DNA from: Leptospira bandrabouensis
GTDB lineage: Bacteria; Spirochaetota; Leptospiria; Leptospirales; Leptospiraceae
Length of the DNA: 64,000 nt
Direction of reading: 5' to 3'
Assembly: GCF_004770905.1 (NCBI RefSeq)
Contig: NZ_RQHT01000014.1
Span: forward strand, 558,001 to 622,000
In this document: positions 44,116 to 54,108 of the stretch, in pieces
Numbering within the stretch: position 1 is the first letter of the stretch
Layout of the letters: every line of letters begins with the position of its first letter
The notes under the pieces: generated by a model
What the model was told of the DNA's origin: nothing
Seen by the model: the letters and a program-made list of their open reading frames with translations, nothing else
The model's database searches: none
Position numbers and translations under genes: made by a program

Positions 44116-46071
44116 ATGCAAAATGATTCCACTAACAGACAAGGTCGTTTATTCCTCGCTTTATTCCTAAGCTTAGCAGTATGGATGGGGATTAACTATA
44201 TCTTTTTTCCACCACAACCACCGAAACCAAAAACTGCGGATGAAGTTTCGAACAAAGAAGGTTCCGAAAAAGTAAAACCTAACGAAAGCTCAACGGACAC
44301 AAAATCTGAAATAAAAAAACCAACTACTGAATCTACAAAGTTAAATCCAGTAAAACCAGAAGACGTAAAAACCTTTTCGTTAAAAACTGATTCTTTCCTC
44401 GTCCATTTCTCTAGTTTAGGTGGAAGGATTACAGAATATTATATTAAAGATCATAAAGAACCAGATGGTTCCGAGTTTGTCATTGCAAAAGATCCTAAAT
44501 TTGAAATTGAGTTTGATGGAAAAACAGAAAAAGCAGTAGAACTCACAAGAGGACAAGGTTTTGACTTCAATATCATTGAAGACAAAGACACCATTCCTTT
44601 TTCTGCATACAACTTAGTAAACTTTAGTTCCAGTTACAATGCCGAAACTAAAACAGTAATCTTCGAAGCACCTTCGTTAGATGGAAAATTTTTAATCCAA
44701 AAGAAATTTCAATTTTTTCCTTCAGAAAACTATTTCAAATTTCATTTATCCCTAAAAAACAGATCCGCAGAAACTATCAATATTTCTCCATCTAAATCAG
44801 ATGTTTACTTTAGATCCTTTAGTTCCCTTGGACCAGTTCTTAAGAAAAAAGAAGATTTTAATGACCGTGACAATGCTCACTACTTTCGTTATTACTATTT
44901 GGATGGAAGTTTTAAAGACCACGTAGATGGAACCAGCACACAAGGTTTTTTTGATAACCTATTTGGTTCCAATGATGGAAAAGATACTCGTTACGAAATC
45001 AAAAAAGGTTCGAATGACAAAGTGGATTTTGTTGGAACGGGAAGCCGTTATTTCATCGGCGTCATTGACCCATTAAATGATAACCCATCTGGAGTCCTCC
45101 TTGATAACCGCAAAGGGAATGAAACAGGAGTTCTACTTGTTTATGACAATTGGAAACTAGGACCTGGTGAGGAAGTAAACTTAGATTATGCGGCGTATGT
45201 CGGTGTTAGAGAACTTGATGGAACCGCTTTCCGCGATAGCAAACTCGATCCAAAAATCAACAAAGACTCTGTGTTTGCTGGCCTTAGTGATTCTCTCGAC
45301 AAATCCTTTAACCAAGGGATTACAACTCCACTTCGTAATGGAATTGTTTGGATCTTAAAAAAGATTTATCTCGTCATTCCTAATTATGGTTGGGCAATCG
45401 TCATTTTTGCTATCCTCTTCAAATTGGCATTTTATCCGCTGAACAAAAAACAGGCGGAATCGATGAAGAAGATGCAGGAGTTATCTCCACAGATCAAACT
45501 CATCAATGAAAAGTATGCGGATGATCCAAAACTCAAACAAGAAAAAACAGTCGAGTTATACAAAAAGAACGGAACCAATCCGATGGCGGGTTGTCTTCCA
45601 ATGCTCATCCAAATCCCTATCTTTATCGCGCTATATACTGCGTTCTCTGACACAGTGGATCTTTGGAACTCACCATTCTTATGGATCAAAGATTTAAGTG
45701 AACCTGATACTGTTTATACAACTCCAAAGTTGGCCTTCATTGGTGCACTCGGAATCAACATTTTACCACTCATCATGGTGGCAACACAAGTAGTTCAATC
45801 TAGAATGACAACGGTTTCCACTGATCCAAACCAAAAGATGATGATGTATATGATGCCTGTAATCATGTTATACTTCTTCTGGTCAATGCCTGCTGGTGTG
45901 ACAATGTATTGGACAATGCAAAACATTCTATCCATCGCACAACAAGTGTATACGAATAAGTTCGGAAAATCGGAAGATAAAAAACCTACTAATAATGGTC
46001 CTGAACCAGCAAACAAAGCTTCTACGGTTGCAAGACCTGGGTTTAGAAACCAAAACAAAAAGAAAAAATGA
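44116..46071 (+). CDS. yidC: Membrane protein insertase YidC
   Basis: A 651-residue Gram-negative-type YidC. One membrane helix (about residues 10-30) is followed by a charged linker, a large beta-sandwich periplasmic domain (about 90-400) and a five-helix insertase core. Core motifs are [21 protein letters not shown], the cytoplasmic helical hairpin ([19 protein letters not shown]), [20 protein letters not shown] and the last helices ([36 protein letters not shown]). The C-terminus is basic (NQNKKKK), suited to ribosome contact. It inserts and folds inner-membrane proteins alone or with SecYEG. Confidence 0.97.
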   Translation: MQNDSTNRQGRLFLALFLSLAVWMGINYIFFPPQPPKPKTADEVSNKEGSEKVKPNESSTDTKSEIKKPTTESTKLNPVKPEDVKTFSLKTDSFLVHFSSLGGRITEYYIKDHKEPDGSEFVIAKDPKFEIEFDGKTEKAVELTRGQGFDFNIIEDKDTIPFSAYNLVNFSSSYNAETKTVIFEAPSLDGKFLIQKKFQFFPSENYFKFHLSLKNRSAETINISPSKSDVYFRSFSSLGPVLKKKEDFNDRDNAHYFRYYYLDGSFKDHVDGTSTQGFFDNLFGSNDGKDTRYEIKKGSNDKVDFVGTGSRYFIGVIDPLNDNPSGVLLDNRKGNETGVLLVYDNWKLGPGEEVNLDYAAYVGVRELDGTAFRDSKLDPKINKDSVFAGLSDSLDKSFNQGITTPLRNGIVWILKKIYLVIPNYGWAIVIFAILFKLAFYPLNKKQAESMKKMQELSPQIKLINEKYADDPKLKQEKTVELYKKNGTNPMAGCLPMLIQIPIFIALYTAFSDTVDLWNSPFLWIKDLSEPDTVYTTPKLAFIGALGINILPLIMVATQVVQSRMTTVSTDPNQKMMMYMMPVIMLYFFWSMPAGVTMYWTMQNILSIAQQVYTNKFGKSEDKKPTNNGPEPANKASTVARPGFRNQNKKKK

Positions 46072-46099
46072 AATCATTGTTTAACAAGGAAGATCACAG

Positions 46100-46831
46100 A
46101 TGAATAATTACATTTTCGAAGCCGAAGGAAAAACGAAAAGTGAGGCAGAAGAATATTCTCTCGAAACACTTCGTCTCCAACCAGGCGATTTACGATTCGA
46201 AGTAGTTGATTCCGGGAAATCCGGATTTTTAGGAATCACACAAAAAAAACCAGCCGTTGTACGTGCGTTTGTTGCTAACAACGATATCCCTTCCGAAAAA
46301 ATTATCCACGGAGTGATCATTACCATTTTGAAAAAAATGGGAATTCCCGCTGAGGTTGTTGGAATGGGTGATGTAGATGGAAAAATCTATGTCGAACTTA
46401 CCAGTAAAGAATCTGGACTCATCATTGGTAAAAGAGGGGGCACTTTAGATTCTCTTCAATTCCTTCTTAACTTAATGGTTGATCCAAAAATTCGTCATAA
46501 CCGAAAAATCGTTTTGGATATTGAATCATATCGCGACAAACGGGAGTTATCTCTCATTCGATTGGCAAAATCCGTTGCTGCATCCGTAATCAAATCTGGA
46601 AGATCCAAACTACTCGATCCAATGAATCCATTCGAAAGAAGAATTGTGCACATGGCAATCCAAGATGACGAAAGAGTATTCACAAGATCGGAAGGAAACG
46701 GAACTTTTAAAAGAGTTCGTGTCATCTCTGCAAAAGAAAAACATAAATACAAAGATTTGGAAGATCCATCTAAAAAAGGCCTTCCAGTAGAAGACTTTGC
46801 AGACGGAGTAGACCAAGAAGATCTTGATTGA
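46100..46831 (+). CDS. jag: Jag/KhpB family RNA-binding protein
   Basis: A 243-residue protein with the three Jag domains: an N-terminal Jag_N ([20 protein letters not shown] ... SGKSGFLGI), a KH domain with the GxxG loop ([21 protein letters not shown], about residues 112-132) and an R3H domain ([24 protein letters not shown]). An acidic tail follows. Jag (KhpB/EloR) binds RNA and in Gram-positives affects cell elongation. It follows yidC by 28 bp and overlaps mnmE by 8 bp. Confidence 0.95.
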   Translation: MNNYIFEAEGKTKSEAEEYSLETLRLQPGDLRFEVVDSGKSGFLGITQKKPAVVRAFVANNDIPSEKIIHGVIITILKKMGIPAEVVGMGDVDGKIYVELTSKESGLIIGKRGGTLDSLQFLLNLMVDPKIRHNRKIVLDIESYRDKRELSLIRLAKSVAASVIKSGRSKLLDPMNPFERRIVHMAIQDDERVFTRSEGNGTFKRVRVISAKEKHKYKDLEDPSKKGLPVEDFADGVDQEDLD

Positions 46832-48209
46832 TACCATTGCGGCATTGTCCACTGCCCAAGGACCCGGAGCGATTGGCATCCTTCGGGTATCGGGCTCTGC
46901 CGTATTGCCAATTGCCCTTGCCGTTCTACAAAAGAATGGATCTCCCCTTACTGAAGAATTTATAAAAAACCAAAAACGCACTGCTATTTTCTGCGATTTT
47001 TTCTCTGCCGATAAACCATTAGACCAAATTGTATTTTTCTATTTTCCTTCACCTAACTCATACACAGGGGAAGATTTAGCAGAGTTTCATTTACATGGAA
47101 ATCCAATTCTACTCAAACGTGCCCTACAAATTCTTTTTGATAAAGGAGCAAGGCCTGCACAGAAAGGTGAGTTTACAAAACGAGCTTACTTAAATGGAAA
47201 AATCAATTTATCGGGAGCGGAAGCCATCGGGCGACTCATAGAAGCACGCTCTCGGTATGAACTAGAATTAGCTCAAAAAAACGTATTTGGTGAGATCACA
47301 AAATTAAGTTCCAAAATCAGAAGTGATCTCATTTCACTCAAAGCCGAATGTGAAGCAGAAATTGATTTTTCAACCGAAGACTTAACTTTTGAAAGTTTAG
47401 AAGAAAGAAAAAATAGAATGATTTCTTTGAAAAATCTCTGTTCCAAATTAATCAAAGATTCGGAACGGGCAGAAACTTTAATTTTACAATCTACAGTTGT
47501 TTTATTTGGAGAACCAAACACTGGTAAGTCGAGCTTGATGAACTTACTGATTGGAAAAGATAGATCCATAATTTCAGATATTCCTGGCACCACTAGGGAT
47601 TATATTGCAGAAGAACTGAGTTTGGATGGAATCCCGATTCGACTTGTTGACACTGCCGGAATTAGAGAAACATCAGATAACATTGAACAGATGGGTATTG
47701 AAAGAAGTAAACGGGAAGCCGATAGCGCCAATGTAAAATTGCTTCTTATCGATGCTTCCGCACCGTTCGACAAAAGTTCGTTTTTAACAAAACATAAAGA
47801 GAGACTACGAGGAGCCATCCTTGTTGCCAATAAAATAGACGAAAAACATAAAGATTGGAACCGAAACCAATTCGAGGAACTAGAGAGTGAATTCGAATTA
47901 GAATTCACGGAAATCTCCTGTAAAACCAAAGTTGGAATCCCCCATTTATTAGAACTCTTAAAAACAAAACTTATTTCTAAAGATAACTCTGAAGACGTAG
48001 TTTTGTTAGAAGATAGGCAAAGATTCCATATTCAAAAAATCGAAACTAGTTTATCGGAAGCAATTCGGCTTATGGAAGACGGAGCACCTGCGGAAATTTA
48101 TATCCAGGAAATCAATTCCTCACTCAAAGAAATTGGTGAAGTTAATGGTCATGTGGATAATGAAGAAATCCTCGGGAGAATTTTTAGCAAATTTTGTGTG
48201 GGTAAATAA
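46824..48209 (+). CDS. mnmE: tRNA uridine-5-carboxymethylaminomethyl(34) synthesis GTPase MnmE
   Basis: A 461-residue GTPase that with MnmG modifies the wobble uridine of certain tRNAs. The TTG at 46824, overlapping the jag stop, gives [24 protein letters not shown], matching the family start. The N-terminal domain contains [15 protein letters not shown] and [22 protein letters not shown]. The G domain shows [12 protein letters not shown] (G1), IPGTTRDYI (G2), VDTAGIRE (G3) and ANKID (G4). The C-terminus FCVGK carries the catalytic-site cysteine. It closes the rpmH cluster. Confidence 0.97.
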   Translation: MIDTIAALSTAQGPGAIGILRVSGSAVLPIALAVLQKNGSPLTEEFIKNQKRTAIFCDFFSADKPLDQIVFFYFPSPNSYTGEDLAEFHLHGNPILLKRALQILFDKGARPAQKGEFTKRAYLNGKINLSGAEAIGRLIEARSRYELELAQKNVFGEITKLSSKIRSDLISLKAECEAEIDFSTEDLTFESLEERKNRMISLKNLCSKLIKDSERAETLILQSTVVLFGEPNTGKSSLMNLLIGKDRSIISDIPGTTRDYIAEELSLDGIPIRLVDTAGIRETSDNIEQMGIERSKREADSANVKLLLIDASAPFDKSSFLTKHKERLRGAILVANKIDEKHKDWNRNQFEELESEFELEFTEISCKTKVGIPHLLELLKTKLISKDNSEDVVLLEDRQRFHIQKIETSLSEAIRLMEDGAPAEIYIQEINSSLKEIGEVNGHVDNEEILGRIFSKFCVGK

Positions 48210-48228
48210 TTCACAAAAAACTCAAAAT

Positions 48229-48257
48229 TTGCGATTGTCTATTCTTCCGAATAGTAT
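48229..48257 (+). promoter_or_regulatory. Candidate promoter of the lysine-rich peptide gene
   Basis: TTGCGA (48229-48234) and TAGTAT (48252-48257) are 17 bp apart, 4/6 matches each. The position, about 30 bp before the ATG at 48290, is suitable. Confidence 0.35.
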
Positions 48258-48289
48258 CTAATAGGTCCACATTCCATACGAGGTAAAAA

Positions 48290-48541
48290 ATGAAAAAATT
48301 TCTTGTGATTCTCTCTCTTTTCTCTTTCAGCACTTTTGGTCTGTTTGCACAAACAGAAGCAGACGAAGAGCCTACAATGCAAGCTGAAGAAGCTTCCGAA
48401 ACCGTTAAACCTAAAAAAGAAAAAATGAACAACAAAGACGGTGAGAAAAAAGAGAAAAAGAATAATAAAAATGGCGAGAAAAAGGCTAAAAAAGCTAAGA
48501 AAGCCAAAAAAGAGAAAAAAGCAAAAAAAGACGCTGAGTAA
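48290..48541 (+). CDS. Exported lysine-rich low-complexity peptide
   Basis: An 83-residue protein with a clear Sec signal peptide (MKKFLVILSLFSFSTFGLFA-QT). The mature 63 residues begin acidic (TEADEEPTMQAEEASETV) and then become a lysine-rich tail with repeated units (KDGEKKEKK, KNGEKKAKK, AKKAKKEKKAKK). A ribosome site GAGG precedes the ATG. No known family was recognised; the tail resembles histone-H1-like or PG-binding polycationic tails but is exported. Its own promoter and a strong terminator make it a single-gene unit. The low complexity makes the long antisense frames here spurious. Confidence 0.75.
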   Translation: MKKFLVILSLFSFSTFGLFAQTEADEEPTMQAEEASETVKPKKEKMNNKDGEKKEKKNNKNGEKKAKKAKKAKKEKKAKKDAE

Positions 48542-48562
48542 TCTTAGCATTTTTGATTTGAA

Positions 48563-48588
48563 AAACCCCTGGATTCAGGGGTTTTTTT
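48563..48588 (+). terminator. Strong intrinsic terminator
   Basis: AAACCCCTG, loop GATT and CAGGGGTTT form a perfect 9-bp stem followed by further T, 21 bp after the stop of the lysine-rich peptide gene. It ends directly at the next possible start codon (48589). Confidence 0.85.
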
Positions 48589-48603
48589 ATGCCTAAAAAT
48601 AAA

Positions 48604-50244
48604 ATGAAACCAATCGCAAAAACTACCACCTACTTTTCGTTAGCTCTATTTTTACTATTTGTTATTTCCTGTTCCAGTTCCAATGGAAAAGACTTGGAAA
48701 TTTCAAATTTAAATCCAAACCCTGTCAGATTCCAATTCAAACTCAAATCCATTCCAAAGGAATTAAAAGGGGAAAGAATTTTTTACACACTTAAATTTTA
48801 TTCCTGTCCCGATATCCAGGCTAAAGACTGTTATACTCCAGTTTCTATAAAAACACACAAAGCCACAAAACCACTGCAAGGACTCACAGACCAGATGACT
48901 TTTCAAGAATCGATTCCCAACCAGTGGACACATCTTTCCATTCGTTTAGAGGGAATCGAAAAAGTTTACGGGAAATATTCACCTGGACACAATCCATTTT
49001 GGATTCAAAATTCGGATTCATTTTTAAAAAATCCATACATCACTCATGAGTTTATTTTTGTTAGCCAAGAGAATTTAATTCCCGATCGCAAACAAGAAGA
49101 GTTAGCAAGTAAGTTTGCACCCATCCTTGTCTTTCATAAAGATAAAAAATACTTACCAACTAACATAGAAAAGTATGCAGACTTCTTTCAGCCAAAAGAA
49201 TACACACTTCCGAATAAAGACATTCGTCGCAAATCCCTTGGGGGGACCACTTGGAACTATGTGGAATTTCCAGACCTAAGAGAATCAGGTAAACAAACCC
49301 ATTTGTATTATCATGTACGTTACGCCAAATCAACTGTATCGGGAACACAAGATATAGCCTTACCAGGTTTTAGAGATAATGGAAACTATTGGTATGATTT
49401 TGGAAACGGCGACATGGTTATTTCTTATTGGATTTGGTATGATTGGAATGAAGGACCAACCAAGTTCGGTAACATCCACCAAGGGGATTTAGAATCTTAT
49501 GCTCTGCTTGTATCAAAAGAAGGAAAACCAAAACGAATTTTACTTACTGGCCATGACCATATCCTACTTGATACTGATTTTCGTAATATCAACTCCTTAA
49601 AAAACCATCCCATTCTATATGTGGCAAAGGGGAATATGGGTTCCGATGGAGGAAATCCTACATCAGCCTATGGTGGTTATACGGTAAAACTTCACGCAGG
49701 GAATGCCCTTTTTAATTATATTTCTGATCCCTGGGATGTATTTCCAAGTTTTGATCCTGAAAACTCCATTCTTATCATTCCCAGAGACTTATCCGAAAAA
49801 GATTTAACGAGTGTTAAAATTGGCCCAGGAATTATCGATAAACCAAAACAAACCAGTGAAAACTCTGAAGACAACCAACACAGTTCCACTCGTTATGTAG
49901 ATGCCAGGAAAATGATCAAACAAAGAATTGAAAGACTAGTTGCTTGGGAAGAACCTGGTTGGGTGGGGTTACCTGCAGACAAAGATCCTGACGGCCACCA
50001 TAAAGTAGATCCAAGGTTATCCTCTTTTTTCCGATTTCAAGGAAGACTCGGAAAACATCCACGATCCGATTTAAGGATTAGAGAATTACACCAATACGGC
50101 GAATCTCCAGAGAATGCTCCTTTCAAAACCAATGTAGAACAACATTATACTTTTGAAAGTCCCAAATCAGAGAGATCCTATTCGGACCGAGAAGGAAACT
50201 ATGGACCAAAATTTATAGGGAATGATTCCACCCCACAAAAGTAG
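48604..50244 (+). CDS. Vps62/DUF946-like lipoprotein
   Basis: About 546 residues from the ATG at 48604; an ATG at 48589 adds five residues but abuts the terminator. A signal peptide with lipobox FVISC is followed by a serine tether. After a beta-rich N-terminal region, residues about 160-420 carry LASKFAPILVFHKDKKYLPTN, VISYWIWYDWNEGPTKFGNIHQGDLESYALLV and HPILYVAKGNMGSDGGNP. These resemble the Vps62/DUF946 family of secreted beta-rich proteins, in which D/E and H residues after the WxY motif are conserved. Function is unknown. No ribosome site is evident before either ATG, and the upstream terminator leaves almost no room for a promoter. Confidence 0.68.
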   Translation: MKPIAKTTTYFSLALFLLFVISCSSSNGKDLEISNLNPNPVRFQFKLKSIPKELKGERIFYTLKFYSCPDIQAKDCYTPVSIKTHKATKPLQGLTDQMTFQESIPNQWTHLSIRLEGIEKVYGKYSPGHNPFWIQNSDSFLKNPYITHEFIFVSQENLIPDRKQEELASKFAPILVFHKDKKYLPTNIEKYADFFQPKEYTLPNKDIRRKSLGGTTWNYVEFPDLRESGKQTHLYYHVRYAKSTVSGTQDIALPGFRDNGNYWYDFGNGDMVISYWIWYDWNEGPTKFGNIHQGDLESYALLVSKEGKPKRILLTGHDHILLDTDFRNINSLKNHPILYVAKGNMGSDGGNPTSAYGGYTVKLHAGNALFNYISDPWDVFPSFDPENSILIIPRDLSEKDLTSVKIGPGIIDKPKQTSENSEDNQHSSTRYVDARKMIKQRIERLVAWEEPGWVGLPADKDPDGHHKVDPRLSSFFRFQGRLGKHPRSDLRIRELHQYGESPENAPFKTNVEQHYTFESPKSERSYSDREGNYGPKFIGNDSTPQK

Positions 50245-50271
50245 TTTGATTCACATATAAAATAGGTCAGA

Positions 50272-51183
50272 TCAAATTAGATCAACTAACTTTGCTTTGG
50301 TTAGTTCTTCTGGTTTGAAAGGTTTTTCTTTTCGAATGTAATCAATCATTTCTTCACGGCGTACATACCCGGCACCGAGGATTGCTTTTTGAATCACAAA
50401 GTCTTTCCAGGTTTTAAAGGAGTGACCAAATTTTTCACGGTCAAGTAACCTAGTGATTGATTCTTCGTTTTCTCCCCAAACAAAGGGATTGGCACCGGCA
50501 TAAAGAAGGTCTGTCAAACATTCCACCGCATCAGCCGAAGCAGATAAAAATAAGGCAGTATTCCCCAATTCGTCTTTTATTTCTAATGAAACATTCCCTT
50601 CTTCTAAAAGATAAGAACATAACGCATGTAAGTTTCTTTCTGCTACCAAGTGGAGTGCAGTTTTCCCTTCCCGGTCTTTGTGATGAACCACTTCCGGAAA
50701 CTTTGAAAGTAGCCCTTTCACTACCTCCAACCGATCTTCTACAACCGCTTCTAAAAATACCGATCTCCCTTCTTCATTTCGTAGGGAAACTATCTCTTCG
50801 GTTAATGAATCAACAAGAACCTCCAAAATTGATTCCGCCGACTCAAGGACTGCCAAATGAAAGATTGTATTCCCATGTTTATCCCTGGTAAGAAGGTGGT
50901 TAGAGTTTTTCCAAACAGAAACAGTATCCACTAAGATTTGGAGAAACGACTCTTTATTTTGATTTAGTACATCAAAGACTACGTTTCCTGGTGTGCTGTA
51001 AGGAGATAATGGATCAGCACCTTTTTGGATGGCATGACGGAAAAGCTCAGCACTCTCCATCTTCAACATCCAAGAGAGCGCATTCGTTCCATAGGAATCT
51101 AATTCATTAGGATCTGAACCAACACTGATCGCAACATCCCAGTCTTCAATACTACCTGATTTGGCTATGTCTATCAAACTCAT
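50272..51183 (-). CDS. Ankyrin-repeat protein
   Basis: A 303-residue soluble protein without a signal peptide. At least six ankyrin-type units can be followed (YGTNALSWMLKMESAELFRHAIQKGADP, HGNTIFHLAVLESAESILEVLVD, EGRSVFLEAVVEDRLEVVKGLLSK, EGKTALHLVAERNLHALCSYLLEEG, LGNTALFLSASADAVECLTDLLYAGANP). The C-terminal about 60 residues are helical and charged (YIRKEKPFKPEELTKAKLVDLI). It probably acts as a protein-binding scaffold. It lies 5 bp downstream of the GMC oxidoreductase gene on the same strand, so they are likely co-transcribed. Confidence 0.88.
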   Translation of the reverse strand: MSLIDIAKSGSIEDWDVAISVGSDPNELDSYGTNALSWMLKMESAELFRHAIQKGADPLSPYSTPGNVVFDVLNQNKESFLQILVDTVSVWKNSNHLLTRDKHGNTIFHLAVLESAESILEVLVDSLTEEIVSLRNEEGRSVFLEAVVEDRLEVVKGLLSKFPEVVHHKDREGKTALHLVAERNLHALCSYLLEEGNVSLEIKDELGNTALFLSASADAVECLTDLLYAGANPFVWGENEESITRLLDREKFGHSFKTWKDFVIQKAILGAGYVRREEMIDYIRKEKPFKPEELTKAKLVDLI

Positions 51184-51188
51184 TTAGG

Positions 51189-52937
51189 TTATGATACGCG
51201 TTTCCTCACAGAAGTCGATTTTTTAACAGAAGATTTTTTAGGGACCGATCCAAGAATCTTATCGAAACCTTTTTTAGTTTCAAATGTTAAAAATTTAGTG
51301 GCTGCTTTGTCTTTCGTCGGCACAAAACTCATTGCACGTTCGGATAGGGCTGTGATGGTCAAACTTGGATTCACTCCTAAGTTTACGGTAAGCATGGATG
51401 CATCGCAAACTCGTAAGTTTTCATATCCATAAACTTTGTTTTCCATATCGATCACACCACGTTCTGAAGAATCAGCCACAATACAACCTCCCATAATATG
51501 TCCAGTGACTGGTGCGCTCAGTAGTGTATCATTTAAGGAACTTCTGGGAATTCCACCAACAATCTCTGCCAATTTTCTTGTAAAAGCATTGGCGATCGGA
51601 ATATAAGTTGGTGTAGGTTCGCCAGTGGAAAGAGCGGAAGTGATGGTTCTTTGGAAAGGCCAAATGATTCTTCTTTTACGTACAAGTCGTACGCTATTGT
51701 CAACCGTTTGCATGACAAGTAAGATGATCGAATTTTTTGCAAAGCCAACTGGGTTATGAGCTTTTAAAAAGTAAATGGGATGGCGAAGCATAGTCCAAAA
51801 AAATTTAAGAGGTCTTGGAAACTTTCCTCCTCCATCGGTCATCACACTCGCAAGAACACCGAAAAAATCAGATCCTTTGGAATAACGAACCGGCTCTATA
51901 TGAGTATTTTCGTCAGGATGGACCGAAGAAGTAATGGCAATTCCCCTCGAATAATCCGCACCTTTGTTTGCAGGTACTGTGACTGGAAGTACGGTTTCAC
52001 TATTCGTTCGAACCGTATCACCTAACTTCTCAGATAAACGAATCATTTTGTTTTCTTGTTGCATCTTAAGTAGTAAACCAACGGTTCCCATAACCCCGGC
52101 AGACAAAACCACTTGCTGTGAACGAAATTTTCTATTCGGATAACCAAACCAACCTGTTGTACTCTTAGTTTCCAATTCATAACCAAACTCTCCACTTGCC
52201 TCTGGATCAGGTAGGCCTTTTTCATTGAGTGGGATTAGAGAAGTGACTTTGGTTTCAGGTAGGATGACAGCACCTAACTTTTCAGCTAAGTATAAATAGT
52301 TTTTATCCAAAGTGTTTTTTGCATTGTGACGGCAACCCACCATACAACCACCACAGAAATTACAAGGATCACGATCAGGGCCATCACCTCCAAAAAATGG
52401 ATCTTTAGGATCTTTTTTGTTTCCAAAATAAATTCCTACAGGGGTCCTTCGAAAGGTTTTTTCTTTGCCAAATGTTTTTGCTGTTTCTAAAAGAAGGTGA
52501 TCTGGTTCCCAAAGTTGTGGGTTTTCTGTCACTCCCAACATGTGCTTAGCAACATCATAATATGGTAATAGAGCTTTTTCCCCACCCATTTGGGAATACA
52601 GAGGTGAATTTAAAACTTTGGAAGAAGGAACATATAAAGTACATGCATACACCAAGGAACCGCCGCCCACACCAGATCCACTTACTAGTAAAAAATCATT
52701 GAGCAAATTGATTCTCTGAATTCCATAAAAACCTAACTTGGGCATCCATAAGTATTTTCGAAGGCTCCAGTTGGTTTTAGGAAAGTCGGTAGATTTCCAT
52801 CTTTTTCCGGATTCGATCACTAAAACTTTATAACCTTTCTGTGATAACCTGTAAGCAGAAACAGAACCGCCAAAGCCGGAACCGACTATAATAAAGTCAT
52901 AATCGAAATTTTGTTCTTTTGGAATGGATGGACTCAT
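51189..52937 (-). CDS. GMC-family FAD oxidoreductase (cholesterol-oxidase-like)
   Basis: About 582 residues from the ATG at 52937, which has AAGGAA upstream; a longer frame begins at 52985. FAD binding is shown by [23 protein letters not shown] near the N-terminus and [17 protein letters not shown] cysteine cluster [20 protein letters not shown] (about residue 195) is typical of bacterial GMC proteins related to cholesterol oxidase. The C-terminus has the GMC signature ([51 protein letters not shown]). The substrate is probably a sterol-like or other hydrophobic alcohol, but it cannot be fixed. It precedes the ankyrin gene and is divergent from a DUF2804 gene. Confidence 0.88.
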   Translation of the reverse strand: MSPSIPKEQNFDYDFIIVGSGFGGSVSAYRLSQKGYKVLVIESGKRWKSTDFPKTNWSLRKYLWMPKLGFYGIQRINLLNDFLLVSGSGVGGGSLVYACTLYVPSSKVLNSPLYSQMGGEKALLPYYDVAKHMLGVTENPQLWEPDHLLLETAKTFGKEKTFRRTPVGIYFGNKKDPKDPFFGGDGPDRDPCNFCGGCMVGCRHNAKNTLDKNYLYLAEKLGAVILPETKVTSLIPLNEKGLPDPEASGEFGYELETKSTTGWFGYPNRKFRSQQVVLSAGVMGTVGLLLKMQQENKMIRLSEKLGDTVRTNSETVLPVTVPANKGADYSRGIAITSSVHPDENTHIEPVRYSKGSDFFGVLASVMTDGGGKFPRPLKFFWTMLRHPIYFLKAHNPVGFAKNSIILLVMQTVDNSVRLVRKRRIIWPFQRTITSALSTGEPTPTYIPIANAFTRKLAEIVGGIPRSSLNDTLLSAPVTGHIMGGCIVADSSERGVIDMENKVYGYENLRVCDASMLTVNLGVNPSLTITALSERAMSFVPTKDKAATKFLTFETKKGFDKILGSVPKKSSVKKSTSVRKRVS

Positions 52938-53069
52938 GGTTCGTTTTTCCTTGTTTGTGGTGAGTAAGCGAAACCGAGTCTGCAAAGGAATTCGATTTCT
53001 GTCAATTCGCTCTTATCGAATCTGATAAAAACTTCTAGCCGAAAGTAATAAATCCTTTTAAATCGGTTC

Positions 53070-54101
53070 ATGCCAGAGATTAAAAAACAAATCCCTCTAC
53101 TCAATGCCGATGGAACCCTCACTGAAGAAGGTTGGGCAAGGTCACCTCTATGGACCTATAATCGCGAAAACATTGCAGCCTCAGCTCTAAGAATCAAAGA
53201 ATGGGATTATTACTCCATTTTATCTCCTTCAAAAGATTTTGGAATTACAATCACTGCATCTGATTTGGGTTATGCGGGATTATTTGCTATTTGTTTTTTG
53301 GATTTTAAAAAAGGAATATTCAAACAAATTGACACCCTTTCCGTTTTACCTCTTGGTAAAACTGGATTCCCACGTGTGAATCATAGTGGAGTCGTTCAAT
53401 TCGAGGACAAAAAACTTCGTATCCGTTTTGAAATGATACCTGGAAAAAGAATATTAGAGTTTGAATCTAAGTCTTTTGAAGCTCCAGATGGAGGCAAAGG
53501 AATCCAAGGTAAAATTGAACTGAGTGAACCAAAAATGGATTCAATGAATATCGCAACTTCATGGAAAGAAAACAGAAAGGCATTTTATTATAATACCAAA
53601 ATCAATTGTATGCCTGCATCTGGCCAAGTACAAGTAGGTAATACTAGTTATCAATTTGATTCCCAAAAAGATTTTGGTGGATTGGATTGGGGACGCGGAG
53701 TATGGACTTATAAAAATAGATGGTATTGGGGTTCCGTATCCGCATGGTTAGGTGGAAAACCTTTTGGACTCAACTTAGGATATGGGTTTACTGATAGGAC
53801 TCCTGCTTCAGAAAACGTCATCTTTTACGATGGCAAAATTCATAAACTCGATGAAGTAAATTTTATCATCGATACTAAAAATTATATGGCACCTTGGAAA
53901 TTCACTTCCAATAACAATCGTTTGGAATTGGATTTTACACCTATTGTGGATCGAAGTTCCTATATGAATTTTTTAGTGATTAAAACAGTCCAACACCAAG
54001 TGTTTGGAAAATTTAATGGAACAGTGATTTTAGATGATGGGAAAAAACTAAAACTCGAGAACATCCTCGGTTTTGCCGAAGACGTTCTGAATCATTACTA
54101 A
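53070..54101 (+). CDS. DUF2804 family protein
   Basis: A 343-residue protein with no signal peptide. The N-terminus KQIPLLNADGTLTEEGWARSPLWTYNRE, the central GGLDWGRGVWTYKNRWYWGS (about residues 205-225) and GKPFGLNLGYGFTDRTPASENV match DUF2804, a family of unknown function with a beta-rich, lipocalin-like look. It is divergent from the GMC oxidoreductase gene (132 bp between starts) and converges on the RND pump gene with 7 bp between stops. A link to lipid metabolism is suggested only by the neighbour. Confidence 0.78.
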   Translation: MPEIKKQIPLLNADGTLTEEGWARSPLWTYNRENIAASALRIKEWDYYSILSPSKDFGITITASDLGYAGLFAICFLDFKKGIFKQIDTLSVLPLGKTGFPRVNHSGVVQFEDKKLRIRFEMIPGKRILEFESKSFEAPDGGKGIQGKIELSEPKMDSMNIATSWKENRKAFYYNTKINCMPASGQVQVGNTSYQFDSQKDFGGLDWGRGVWTYKNRWYWGSVSAWLGGKPFGLNLGYGFTDRTPASENVIFYDGKIHKLDEVNFIIDTKNYMAPWKFTSNNNRLELDFTPIVDRSSYMNFLVIKTVQHQVFGKFNGTVILDDGKKLKLENILGFAEDVLNHY

Positions 54102-54108
54102 CAAATTT

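Noticed and set aside
48211..48550. Two minus-strand frames of about 100 codons opposite the lysine-rich peptide gene
   Set aside because: They are produced by the repeated AAA/AAG lysine codons (read as Phe/Leu on the other strand) and run through a terminator-flanked gene.
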